13,631 nucleotides of DNA from an uncultured Paenibacillaceae bacterium (GTDB lineage Bacteria > Bacillota > Bacilli > Paenibacillales > CALAME01), in the NCBI GenBank assembly GCA_937983035.1, contig CALKAN010000419.1:1-13631 (forward strand), written 5' to 3'. Position numbers and translations under genes: made by a program. Under the pieces are notes generated by a model. The model did not search any database and had not been told where the DNA came from. It saw only the letters and a list, made by a program, of their open reading frames with translations. Shown piece by piece: positions 7,635 to 13,631 of this stretch. How positions within the stretch are numbered: position 1 is the first letter of the stretch; the number at the start of each line of letters is the position of its first letter.

Positions 7635-9260
7635 ATGGCTAAAGAGATTCGTTTCAGTGAAGATGCCCGCAGCAGAATGTTAAGCGGCGTGAACAAATTA
7701 GCTAATGCAGTTAAAGTTACGCTCGGCCCTAAAGGACGCAACGTTGTATTGGAGAAAAAATTCGGCAGCCCGTTGATCACGAATGACGGCGTGACGATTG
7801 CGAAAGAAATCGAGCTGGAAGATCCGTTCGAAGATATGGGTGCTCAGCTCGTTAAAGAAGTTGCAACAAAAACAAACGACGTTGCAGGTGACGGTACAAC
7901 GACAGCTACTGTGCTTGCACAAGCGATGATTCGCGAAGGTTTGAAAAACGTAACAGCCGGCGCGAATCCGATGATCATCCGCAAAGGAATTGAAAAAGCG
8001 GTTCAAGCAGCTGTAGCTGAGCTGAAAAAGATTTCCAAGCCGATCGAAGGCAAGCAGTCCATCGCTCAAGTAGCTTCCATTTCTTCCGGTGATGAAGCAG
8101 TTGGAGAGCTGATCGCTGAAGCGATGGAGAAAGTAGGAAACGACGGTGTGATCACGATCGAAGAATCGAAAGGATTCGAAACTGAACTTGAAGTCGTTGA
8201 AGGCATGCAGTTCGATCGCGGTTACATCTCCCCATACATGGTAACAGACTCTGACAAAATGGAAGCCGTGCTGGAAGACCCATACATTTTGATCACAGAT
8301 AAGAAGATCAACAATATCCAAGACATCCTTCCAGTGCTTGAGAAAGTCGTTCAACAAGGCAAACCGTTGTTGATCATCGCTGAGGATGTTGAAGGTGAAG
8401 CATTGGCTACGCTCGTAGTCAACAAATTGCGCGGCACATTTAACTGCACAGCAGTAAAAGCTCCTGGATTCGGTGATCGCCGCAAAGCTATGCTGCAAGA
8501 CATCGCGATTCTCACCGGCGGTCAAGTCATTACGGAAGAGCTTGGCTTGGATCTGAAGTCCACAGATATTGATCAACTCGGCCGCGCACGTCAAGTTCGC
8601 GTCACGAAAGATGACACGATCATTGTTGACGGCGCTGGAGACGCAAACGACATCGCTTCCCGCGTGCAGCAAATCCGCGCTCAAATCGAAGAAACGACTT
8701 CTGACTTTGACAAAGAGAAGCTGCAAGAGCGTCTTGCTAAACTCAGCGGCGGCGTAGCTGTGATCAAAGTTGGCGCAGCAACTGAAACAGAATTGAAAGA
8801 GCGCAAGCTCCGCATCGAGGACGCGCTGAACTCCACTCGCGCAGCAGTGGAAGAAGGAATCGTATCCGGCGGCGGAACAGCTTTAATGAACGTATACAAT
8901 GCAGTGAAAGCTGTTGAAGCAGAAGGCGACGAACTGACAGGCGTGAACATCGTACTCCGTGCATTGGAGGAGCCGGTTCGCACGATCAGCTCCAACGCTG
9001 GCTTGGAAGGTTCTGTCGTTGTTGAGCAGTTGAAGAAAGAAGAGTTGGGCATTGGCTTCAATGCTGCTACCGGCGAATGGGTAAACATGGTTGAAGCTGG
9101 TATCGTTGACCCAACGAAAGTAACTCGTTCCGCATTGCAAAATGCAGCTTCTGTTGCAGCCATGTTCTTGACAACTGAAGCTGTGATCGCAGACAAACCG
9201 GAAGAAAATGAAAATGCCGGCGCTGCTGCTCCAGGCATGGACGGCATGGGCATGATGTAA
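7635..9260 (+). CDS. groEL: Chaperonin GroEL
   Basis: GroEL is the 60-kDa ATP-driven folding chaperonin, working as a double heptameric ring capped by GroES. The 541-residue protein is full length. Visible hallmarks are TLGPKGRNVVLEK (29-41), the ATP-site motif AGDGTTTATVLAQAM (84-98, catalytic-region Asp86), the apical-domain stretch VEGMQFDRGYISPYMVT and the chaperonin signature AAVEEGIVSGGGTALM in the C-terminal third. The C-terminus ends in a Gly/Met tail (GMDGMGMM), a slightly altered form of the usual GGM repeats. ATG 7635 has AAGGAGGTCC (7619-7628). It is co-transcribed with groES from the CIRCE promoter and followed by an intrinsic terminator. Codon choice appears more restricted than in neighbouring genes, as expected for an abundant protein (impression, not calculated). 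Confidence 0.99.
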   Translation: MAKEIRFSEDARSRMLSGVNKLANAVKVTLGPKGRNVVLEKKFGSPLITNDGVTIAKEIELEDPFEDMGAQLVKEVATKTNDVAGDGTTTATVLAQAMIREGLKNVTAGANPMIIRKGIEKAVQAAVAELKKISKPIEGKQSIAQVASISSGDEAVGELIAEAMEKVGNDGVITIEESKGFETELEVVEGMQFDRGYISPYMVTDSDKMEAVLEDPYILITDKKINNIQDILPVLEKVVQQGKPLLIIAEDVEGEALATLVVNKLRGTFNCTAVKAPGFGDRRKAMLQDIAILTGGQVITEELGLDLKSTDIDQLGRARQVRVTKDDTIIVDGAGDANDIASRVQQIRAQIEETTSDFDKEKLQERLAKLSGGVAVIKVGAATETELKERKLRIEDALNSTRAAVEEGIVSGGGTALMNVYNAVKAVEAEGDELTGVNIVLRALEEPVRTISSNAGLEGSVVVEQLKKEELGIGFNAATGEWVNMVEAGIVDPTKVTRSALQNAASVAAMFLTTEAVIADKPEENENAGAAAPGMDGMGMM

Positions 9261-9316
9261 TGCTTTAAACCGATGACTTAGAGCGGCCTAGATGAATGAA
9301 CCAGGCAATTATAGGA

Positions 9317-9354
9317 AGGTCTCTCATCAATTTCATTTGGTGAGGGGCCTTTTT
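9317..9354 (+). terminator. groESL intrinsic terminator
   Basis: A 14-bp stem (AGGTCTCTCATCAA with TTGGTGAGGGGCCT, three G-U pairs) closes a 6-base loop (9331-9336) and is followed by TTTT. It lies 56 bp after the groEL stop. Confidence 0.9.
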
Positions 9355-9648
9355 AAGTTTTGCACCGCATCAGCGTAAAATTAATAATAGCATGGCGATC
9401 GGGTTAACCTGCTCACTGGCGGGCCCTATCGTCTGGATAACAGTATCGGTTTTTAAAATCGCTGGCATGTTCCATCTGATGTTTTTAATAAATCACGATT
9501 TTATATCGATGAAAATATAAGCAGCGGAGAAACATAAAAGTGCATATCGATATGAACAAAAAAAAAGCTTCTCTTCTCAGCGCAAGCATTCGTTCAAGCG
9601 CTGGAGAGGAGAAGCTTTTTAAATTTTAACAATAAATGATGAGTGAAA
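9355..9648. other. Gene-free region downstream of groESL
   Basis: Together with the groEL 3' region this makes a gap of about 390 bp between groEL and the convergent aldolase-like gene. It holds an 8-bp inverted repeat TAAAATCG/CGATTTTA (9454-9461 and 9496-9503), the perfect 12-bp palindrome CATATCGATATG (9543-9554) and the terminator at 9558-9620. A 42-codon frame (9392-9520) has no ribosome binding site and was not accepted as a gene. Confidence 0.55.
9558..9620 (-). terminator. Intrinsic terminator, potentially bidirectional
   Basis: The arms GCTTCTCTTCTCAGCGC (9567-9583) and GCGCTGGAGAGGAGAAGC (9598-9615) pair along 17 bp with one G-U pair and one bulged G. The flanks are nine A on the left and five T on the right. 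Read on the minus strand the stem is followed by nine U, ending the aldolase-like transcript; read on the plus strand it is followed by five U, a backup for groESL. Confidence 0.88.
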
Positions 9649-10596
9649 TTAATCTTTTGCGGCTTCAGGCGTTGTCAGCTTATCATAATATTCCACAAAA
9701 CGATCTTTATCCGGCGAGTTCCGCAGCGCCATGGCTGTCCTTGGATGCACGTCCAACGTACCGGTAATCATGTAAGGAATGATGTAGCCCCATTCTTCTT
9801 TCTCGCGCATTTCAATCATGTGCCGCTCGATGAAGTCAATCACTGGACGCAGATGGTACTTTGGATTTTTTAATCGTGTGACGAGCAATTCGGTGGGGCA
9901 ATTTCCGGCTGCGCGTCCCATGCCGTAGACAGATCCGTCCAAAAATTCAACGCCTCGTTGATTCGCTGTCAATGTATTGGCGAAAGCAAGCTGCAAGTTA
10001 TTGTGCGCATGAATGCCTAAAGTTTTGCCCGGCAGCATCTCTTTAAATTTGTCAGCAAAAAATTGAATGTCGCCCATCTCCAAGCTGCCGAAAGAATCAA
10101 CGATGTATACGACATCAACCGGGCAGTCTTTCAGCATTTCCAAGCATTCCTGCAATTCCTTTTCCATCACGTTGGACAGCGCCATGATGTTAATGGTCGT
10201 TTCATAGCCTTTTTCATGAAATTGTTGCACAAGTTCAATCGCTTTATCCACATCTTTGCTGTAGCATGCGACGCGAATCAGATCAAGCAAACTCTCGCTT
10301 CTTGGCAAAATATCATTTTCATCCACTCGCCCAATATCGACAAGGGCGGATAATTTCGTTTCTTTTTTTTCTGGGATGACTTCTTTCAGAAAATCATCAT
10401 TCAGAAAGCGCCACGGACCGGACTGGTCTGCACCTTCCAGCAGTTTTGGCGAATTTTTATAGCCGATCTCCATGTAGTCCACGCCGGCTGCATTCAGCGC
10501 TTCATACAACTCCCTTACAAATTCAACGGAAAAATTCCAATTGTTCACTAATCCGCCGTCACGAATGGTGCAATCTAAAATCTTAGCTTTGTTCAA
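9649..10596 (-). CDS. DRE-TIM aldolase catalytic domain protein (HMGL-like)
   Basis: This 315-residue protein has the DRE-TIM metallolyase fold shared by 4-hydroxy-2-oxovalerate aldolase, HMG-CoA lyase and isopropylmalate/homocitrate synthases, which make or break a C-C bond next to a carboxylate using a divalent metal. Numbered from the TTG start: ILDCTIRDGG (6-15, with Arg12 and Asp13 of the RDG signature), MEIGYK (42-47), VDSFGS (166-171), metal-binding GIHAHNNLQLAF (194-205, His196 and His198) and GMGRAAGN (225-232). Many such genes are annotated only as 'aldolase catalytic domain-containing protein'; substrate unknown. The frame extends upstream to an ATG at 10731, but that part does not resemble the family. 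A TTG at 10596 preceded by ATAGGAGGAA (10605-10614) and followed at once by the conserved N-terminus is the better start. It stands alone, divergent from the catalase-family gene, with its own promoter and terminator. Confidence 0.87.
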   Translation of the reverse strand: MNKAKILDCTIRDGGLVNNWNFSVEFVRELYEALNAAGVDYMEIGYKNSPKLLEGADQSGPWRFLNDDFLKEVIPEKKETKLSALVDIGRVDENDILPRSESLLDLIRVACYSKDVDKAIELVQQFHEKGYETTINIMALSNVMEKELQECLEMLKDCPVDVVYIVDSFGSLEMGDIQFFADKFKEMLPGKTLGIHAHNNLQLAFANTLTANQRGVEFLDGSVYGMGRAAGNCPTELLVTRLKNPKYHLRPVIDFIERHMIEMREKEEWGYIIPYMITGTLDVHPRTAMALRNSPDKDRFVEYYDKLTTPEAAKD

Positions 10597-10686
10597 TTTA
10601 CCGCTTCCTCCTATGTCTGTTGCGAAATGTTGCTTTGCTGATGCGTATTTTTTATATGGTATCACGCTCCGCAGATAATAATTTGC

Positions 10687-10715
10687 AATATAACATAAGA
10701 GGCCGGGATTGTAAA
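10687..10715 (-). promoter_or_regulatory. Promoter of the aldolase-like gene
   Basis: On the minus strand, TTTACA (-35, 10710-10715) is separated by 17 bp from TATATT (-10, 10687-10692), with TG one base before the -10 (extended -10). The expected start near 10680 gives a leader of about 85 bases to the TTG. This also argues against the longer ATG start at 10731, which lies upstream of the promoter. Confidence 0.75.
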
Positions 10716-10764
10716 GACTGCGCGCGGGCATGGTGTTTTTGCGCCTCGTTTTTGACGGAGGAGG

Positions 10765-10789
10765 ACAGTTTTATCTTGTGATAAACTGT
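10765..10789. promoter_or_regulatory. Candidate operator: inverted repeat before the catalase-family gene
   Basis: ACAGTTTTATC (10765-10775), TTGT, GATAAACTGT (10780-10789) is a 10-bp inverted repeat with one extra T in the left arm. It lies about 75 bp before the catalase-family start and just upstream of an A/T-rich stretch (TATAAGTATATATATAG, 10809-10825) that probably contains the -10. That is where a repressor or activator site would lie. No poly-T follows, so it is not a terminator. It does not match the PerR, Fur, OhrR or Rex consensus as I know them. Confidence 0.45.
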
Positions 10790-10861
10790 TCTAGTTCCGA
10801 AGAAGCCGTATAAGTATATATATAGAGCTTAAATTAATACTTCGATAGGACGGGTGATTAC

Positions 10862-12931
10862 ATGGACGAGAAGTCATCGAGAAACAAGAAGTCCGTCGGT
10901 CAAGACAGCCAGGATGCCAAGCAGCGGCAGCTGGATCAGTACCGGATCCATGATACAGGTCATCCCTTAACGACGAAGCAGTCAGTAAAAGTTTCCAATG
11001 ACAGCGAAATTTTAACTGCAGGGGAACGCGGACCGGCATTGATGGAAGACTTTTATTTCTTTGAAAAAATGTCGCACTTTGTGAGGGAAGAAATACCGGA
11101 AAGAGTCGTTCATGCGCGGGGATACAGCGCCCATGGATATTTTGAGTGCTATCAGTCGATGAGGCATGTGACGAAAGCTTGTTTCTTGCAGGAGGCCGGC
11201 AAAAGAACGCCCGTAACGGTCCGTTTTTCAACGGTGCAAGGACCGAAAGGATCGTACGATACCGCCAGGGATTTGCGCTGTAAAGGAGTGAAATTTTATA
11301 CAGAAGAAGGCAATTATGATTTAACGACGATCGCCATGCCGGTATTGATCATTCAAGATGCGATGAAGTTTCCAGACGTGATACATGCGTACCAATCCAA
11401 GCAGGACGATGACATTCCGACAGCGACCGGCGCACATGACCGATTCTGGGATTATGTCGCGAACAATCCTGAATCGATTCACATGGTGACTTGGATTATG
11501 TCGCCTCGCGGGATTCTCCGCAGCTACCGCATGATGGAATCTTGGTCCATCAATACGTATTTGTTCGTCAATGAAGAAGGAACGGCTACGTTTGTGCGGT
11601 TTGTGTGGAAGCCTGTGCTCGGCGTCCATTCTTTGCTCCAAGATGAAGCGATCAAGCTCGGAGGCATCGATCCCGATTTCCATCGCAAAGATCTCAGGGA
11701 AGCGATCGCAAAAGGATTTTATCCCGAATATGAGCTGGGCGTTCAACTGATCCCAATGGAAGATGAATTCAAGTACGATTTCGATATTCTCGATTCGGCG
11801 AAGTTTTGGCCGGAAGAACTGATTCCCGTGCACAAGGTCGGAAAGTTGACGTTAAATCGAAACATCGACAATTATTTTACAGAGTCTGAACAAGTGGCGT
11901 TTAACCCTGCCAATGTCGTGCCGGGCATTGACTTTTCCAATGATCCCGTTCTGCAAGGCCGGCTGATCGCTTACCGCGATACGCAGCAGCATCGTCTCGG
12001 CAGCGCGAACTATGATGAGCTGCCCATCAACAAACCGCTTTGTCCGTTCCGGAACAATACGCGGCGCGGTTATATGAGATATCGGATCGATGTCGATCAT
12101 GTTAATTACCGCAACAATTCTTTAGCGAACAATACGCCTTATACGACGCCGCCGCAAGAAGGGGGGTACGCGCATTATCCGCAAAAGGTGCAAGGGCGAG
12201 TCACGCGCAAGCTCAGCGATTCGTTTAAAGATTTTTATACTCAGCCGAGGATCTTCTGGAACAGTCTGACCCCTGTGGAAAAGCAGCATACGATTGATGG
12301 TTTCAGCTATCAGCTGGGGAAAGTAAAAAGCGTCTCTGTCCGTCAGCAAAATGTGAATTTGCTGGGCAAAATTGATACAGAATTGGCTGCAACCATTGCA
12401 TACAATATCGGCGTTGATCCGCCGACTGAAACACCTGTGAATGTTTCGACCGCCTATCCTTCTCTGAGCCAAGCGAATACGCCTCGATATGCGTATACGA
12501 TGAAGGTTGGGGTGGTCATTGGCAACGGTTTTAACGACAGCGAAGTGACGAGCACGCTGAATTTCTTGCAGCAAAACGGCGTGTTTATCGATATTATCAG
12601 CGACAGACTGGGAACGGTCACAGGTTCGGGAGGAACGCAGATCAAGGTGGACCAAACTTTTATTACGTCCAGCCCTTATTTGGTCGATTCGATTTACATT
12701 GTAGGAGGAACTTCCAATTACCAATCAGTCTTCGATCAAAACGCGATGAGATTCGTGCACAATGCATATCAGCATTATAAGCCGATCGGAGTTGCGTCTA
12801 CCGGGCAATCGTACATTCAAGCTTCAAAAAACAATAACTTGGCCGGCGTCGTTTTCGCTGCAAACAATGCAAACTTTGCGCAGCAGTTTTTAGAGGCCAT
12901 CGCGCAGCAGCGTTTTTGGGATCGAAAGTAA
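10862..12931 (+). CDS. Large-subunit (clade 2-type) catalase-family protein with altered active site
   Basis: Heme catalases split hydrogen peroxide to water and oxygen. The 689-residue length, the extended N-terminus and the C-terminal flavodoxin/DJ-1-like domain (about 545-685, starting MKVGVVIGNGFND) put it with large HPII/KatE-type enzymes. Kept: distal His84 in ERVVHARG, Ser123 in RFSTVQG, Phe170, heme-ligand Tyr371 with Arg367 in GRLIAYRDTQ, and long conserved blocks such as KPVLGVHSL and VPGIDFSNDPVLQGRL. Changed: the usual VGNNTPxFF reads TTIAMPVLI (155-163), so the distal catalytic Asn is Ile157 and a heme-contacting Phe is Leu162; the usual RGFAVKF reads RCKGVKF (139-145); the His of FHWKP is Val248; and the HPII residue cross-linked to the heme Tyr (His392) is Asn348. 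The alignment across this block is ungapped. ATG 10862 follows AGGACGGGTGA. Activity as a true catalase is uncertain. Single gene with its own terminator. Confidence 0.9.
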   Translation: MDEKSSRNKKSVGQDSQDAKQRQLDQYRIHDTGHPLTTKQSVKVSNDSEILTAGERGPALMEDFYFFEKMSHFVREEIPERVVHARGYSAHGYFECYQSMRHVTKACFLQEAGKRTPVTVRFSTVQGPKGSYDTARDLRCKGVKFYTEEGNYDLTTIAMPVLIIQDAMKFPDVIHAYQSKQDDDIPTATGAHDRFWDYVANNPESIHMVTWIMSPRGILRSYRMMESWSINTYLFVNEEGTATFVRFVWKPVLGVHSLLQDEAIKLGGIDPDFHRKDLREAIAKGFYPEYELGVQLIPMEDEFKYDFDILDSAKFWPEELIPVHKVGKLTLNRNIDNYFTESEQVAFNPANVVPGIDFSNDPVLQGRLIAYRDTQQHRLGSANYDELPINKPLCPFRNNTRRGYMRYRIDVDHVNYRNNSLANNTPYTTPPQEGGYAHYPQKVQGRVTRKLSDSFKDFYTQPRIFWNSLTPVEKQHTIDGFSYQLGKVKSVSVRQQNVNLLGKIDTELAATIAYNIGVDPPTETPVNVSTAYPSLSQANTPRYAYTMKVGVVIGNGFNDSEVTSTLNFLQQNGVFIDIISDRLGTVTGSGGTQIKVDQTFITSSPYLVDSIYIVGGTSNYQSVFDQNAMRFVHNAYQHYKPIGVASTGQSYIQASKNNNLAGVVFAANNANFAQQFLEAIAQQRFWDRK

Positions 12932-12952
12932 GAAATTGAACAGGCATGGATC

Positions 12953-13020
12953 AGGCTCCTTTCCTTTGGCATGGCACTGTTTGCGATGAACAGTCCAATG
13001 CCGGGGCGGGAGCCTTTTTT
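12953..13020 (+). terminator. Long two-part intrinsic terminator after the catalase-family gene
   Basis: An outer helix AGGCTCC (12953-12959) with GGAGCCT (13009-13015) runs straight into TTTTTT. Inside it, GGCAT (12968-12972) pairs with ATGCC (12998-13002) and ACTGTT (12976-12981) with AACAGT (12989-12994), capped by a 7-base loop. It lies 21 bp after the stop codon. Confidence 0.85.
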
Positions 13021-13059
13021 GCGCAGCAAACGGAGCAGATTGTCTTCACAAGGGGCAGT

Positions 13060-13087
13060 TTGCAATGCCGTTCCAGGTTCATATAAA
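13060..13087 (+). promoter_or_regulatory. Promoter of the small membrane-protein gene
   Basis: TTGCAA (13060-13065) and TATAAA (13082-13087) with a 16-bp spacer form a good SigA-type promoter, just after the catalase-family terminator and about 75 bp before the ATG at 13161. Confidence 0.6.
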
Positions 13088-13160
13088 ATAGTGGGAAATA
13101 AAGATGATGCAGAACCGATATGCGAAAGCATGACATGTTGGGAAGCAAGGAGGGTTGACG

Positions 13161-13352
13161 ATGAATTTGTTTAACTCCTGGAAGTTTAATCTCGCACTCG
13201 GCATTATGTTTGTTATTGCAGGGATTTTAGTTTTCATTATTCGATTGGATGATCTGCTCGACCTGAAACTGCTGCGCATGCTGCTTCCGGCTGCGTTTGT
13301 ATACATAGGCATATCATTGATCTTCACTTCCAGCCGCACGAGGAAAGAATAA
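13161..13352 (+). CDS. Small two-helix membrane protein, unknown function
   Basis: The 63-residue product has two hydrophobic helices (about 10-28 and 41-57) joined by a short acidic loop, RLDDLLDLK, and ends in a basic tail, SSRTRKE. By the positive-inside rule both ends should be cytoplasmic with the loop outside. The start is fixed by AAGGAGG (13147-13153), seven bases before ATG 13161; an in-frame TTG at 13155 is only one base from the ribosome binding site and is less likely. The gene has its own likely promoter after a strong terminator, so it is a single-gene unit. I recognise no family; it is too short to infer a role. Confidence 0.75.
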   Translation: MNLFNSWKFNLALGIMFVIAGILVFIIRLDDLLDLKLLRMLLPAAFVYIGISLIFTSSRTRKE

Positions 13353-13502
13353 CAGTTAAAGACAAGATTTGTAAAAACTAGAGCAAAGTACATGAAATTC
13401 GTAAAAATAAAAACCAAAGTACATGAAATGTGTAAAAACCTTATTTCAACGTTCATGAGATTTAAAAAAATCTTAAATCGAGGTTCATGCATTTCGTAAA
13501 AA
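13353..13502. repeat. Degenerate tandem repeats of about 31 bp
   Basis: Four copies of a 24-bp core begin at 13384, 13415, 13447 and 13479 (steps of 31, 32 and 32 bp), with a weaker fifth copy ending at 13377. The best pair reads CAAAGTACATGAAAT then TCGTAAAAA (13384-13407) or GTGTAAAAA (13415-13438). Invariant parts are CATG and a terminal TAAAAA. The fourth unit also carries a 7-bp inverted repeat GATTTAA/TTAAATC (13459-13465, 13473-13479). The array fills the space between the small membrane-protein gene and the promoter of the next gene. There is no coding frame in it. Confidence 0.75.
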
Positions 13503-13547
13503 CTGCAAAGCGATGTCTGTTGTTTTTAACACAAATTTGTCAAAGAT

Positions 13548-13578
13548 TTGAACATATGACGATGGAATTCGTTATAAT
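13548..13578 (+). promoter_or_regulatory. Likely promoter of the gene at the right edge
   Basis: A perfect -10 TATAAT (13573-13578) lies 35 bp before ATG 13614. The best -35-like word is TTGAAC (13548-13553), but the spacer is 19 bp, longer than ideal, so help from an activator is possible. The palindrome ACAAATTTGT (13531-13540) lies just upstream. Confidence 0.5.
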
Positions 13579-13613
13579 AGATAGAAATATGGGAAGAAGG
13601 AGAGTGCAGGTCA

Positions 13614-13631
13614 ATGAGCTCATCTCAAAAA
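13614..13631 (+). CDS. Start of a gene cut off by the window edge
   Basis: ATG 13614 is preceded by AAGGAGAG (13597-13604) and a TATAAT promoter element, so this is very likely a true start. Only six codons (MSSSQK) are visible, so no family can be named. Confidence 0.6.

Noticed and set aside
7698..8726. 342-codon antisense frame inside groEL
   Set aside because: It lies fully inside a certain groEL and has no ribosome binding site. Its product is rich in Cys, Phe, Asn and Arg and resembles no family; such frames arise from the codon bias of the sense strand.
9392..9520. 42-codon hydrophobic frame downstream of groEL
   Set aside because: No ribosome binding site, no promoter and no recognisable family; chance cannot be excluded.
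10597..10731. Longer ATG start of the aldolase-like gene
   Set aside because: The added 45 residues are unlike the family, and the extended -10 promoter at 10687-10715 lies downstream of that ATG, whereas the TTG has a strong ribosome binding site.
10776..10789. Rex or Fnr-type site (TTGTGA half) upstream of the catalase-family gene
   Set aside because: Only one TTGTGA half is present; the matching TCACAA half at the expected spacing is missing.
13353..13502. CRISPR array
   Set aside because: Copies are degenerate, spacers are only about 7-8 bp if the 24-bp core is taken as the repeat, and there are no cas genes nearby.

Overview
The window looks like chromosomal DNA of a low-to-moderate GC Firmicute, most likely a Paenibacillaceae-type Bacillales. 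The grounds are strong AAGGAGG ribosome binding sites, SigA-type promoters, a CIRCE-controlled groES-groEL operon, and a gene order (ABC-F ATPase, tatA, tatC, groES, groEL) that matches the ydiF-tatAy-tatCy-groES-groEL neighbourhood of Bacillus subtilis as I remember it. The moaC-rex pair expected between ydiF and tatA is absent. Its place holds an exo/endonuclease/phosphatase-fold protein and a 5-formyltetrahydrofolate cyclo-ligase. No phage, IS element, CRISPR, rRNA or tRNA was seen.

Layout. 1-1683 (+): 3' part of a large membrane protein, the end of an alkaline-phosphatase-like domain followed by about 11 membrane segments. 1685-3640 (-): ABC-F ATPase, tail to tail with the first gene with one base between the stop codons. 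3641-4128: gene-free, with degenerate repeats in its left half. 4129-4986 (+): membrane-anchored EEP-fold hydrolase. 5148-5768 (+): 5-formyl-THF cyclo-ligase, followed by a doubtful 52-codon ORF overlapping it by ATGA. 5954-6178 and 6356-7129 (+): TatA and TatC, a minimal twin-arginine translocase. 7174-9354 (+): promoter, CIRCE, groES, groEL and terminator. 9355-9648: gene-free, ending in a terminator usable from both sides. 9649-10596 (-): DRE-TIM aldolase-like protein from a TTG start. 10862-12931 (+): large catalase-family protein with its own promoter region, a candidate operator and an elaborate terminator. 13161-13352 (+): 63-residue two-helix membrane protein. 13353-13502: roughly 31-bp degenerate tandem repeats. 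13614 to the edge: start of another gene.

Most genes are housekeeping: protein folding, folded-protein export, folate recycling and translation-associated ATPase. The aldolase-like and catalase-family genes are divergent and look like an accessory insertion downstream of groEL. The most notable observation is that the catalase-family protein keeps the distal histidine, the heme-ligand tyrosine and the C-terminal flavodoxin-like domain but has lost the distal asparagine and several neighbouring heme-pocket residues. Second are two unrelated families of degenerate intergenic repeats. I did not find an obvious new multi-gene system.
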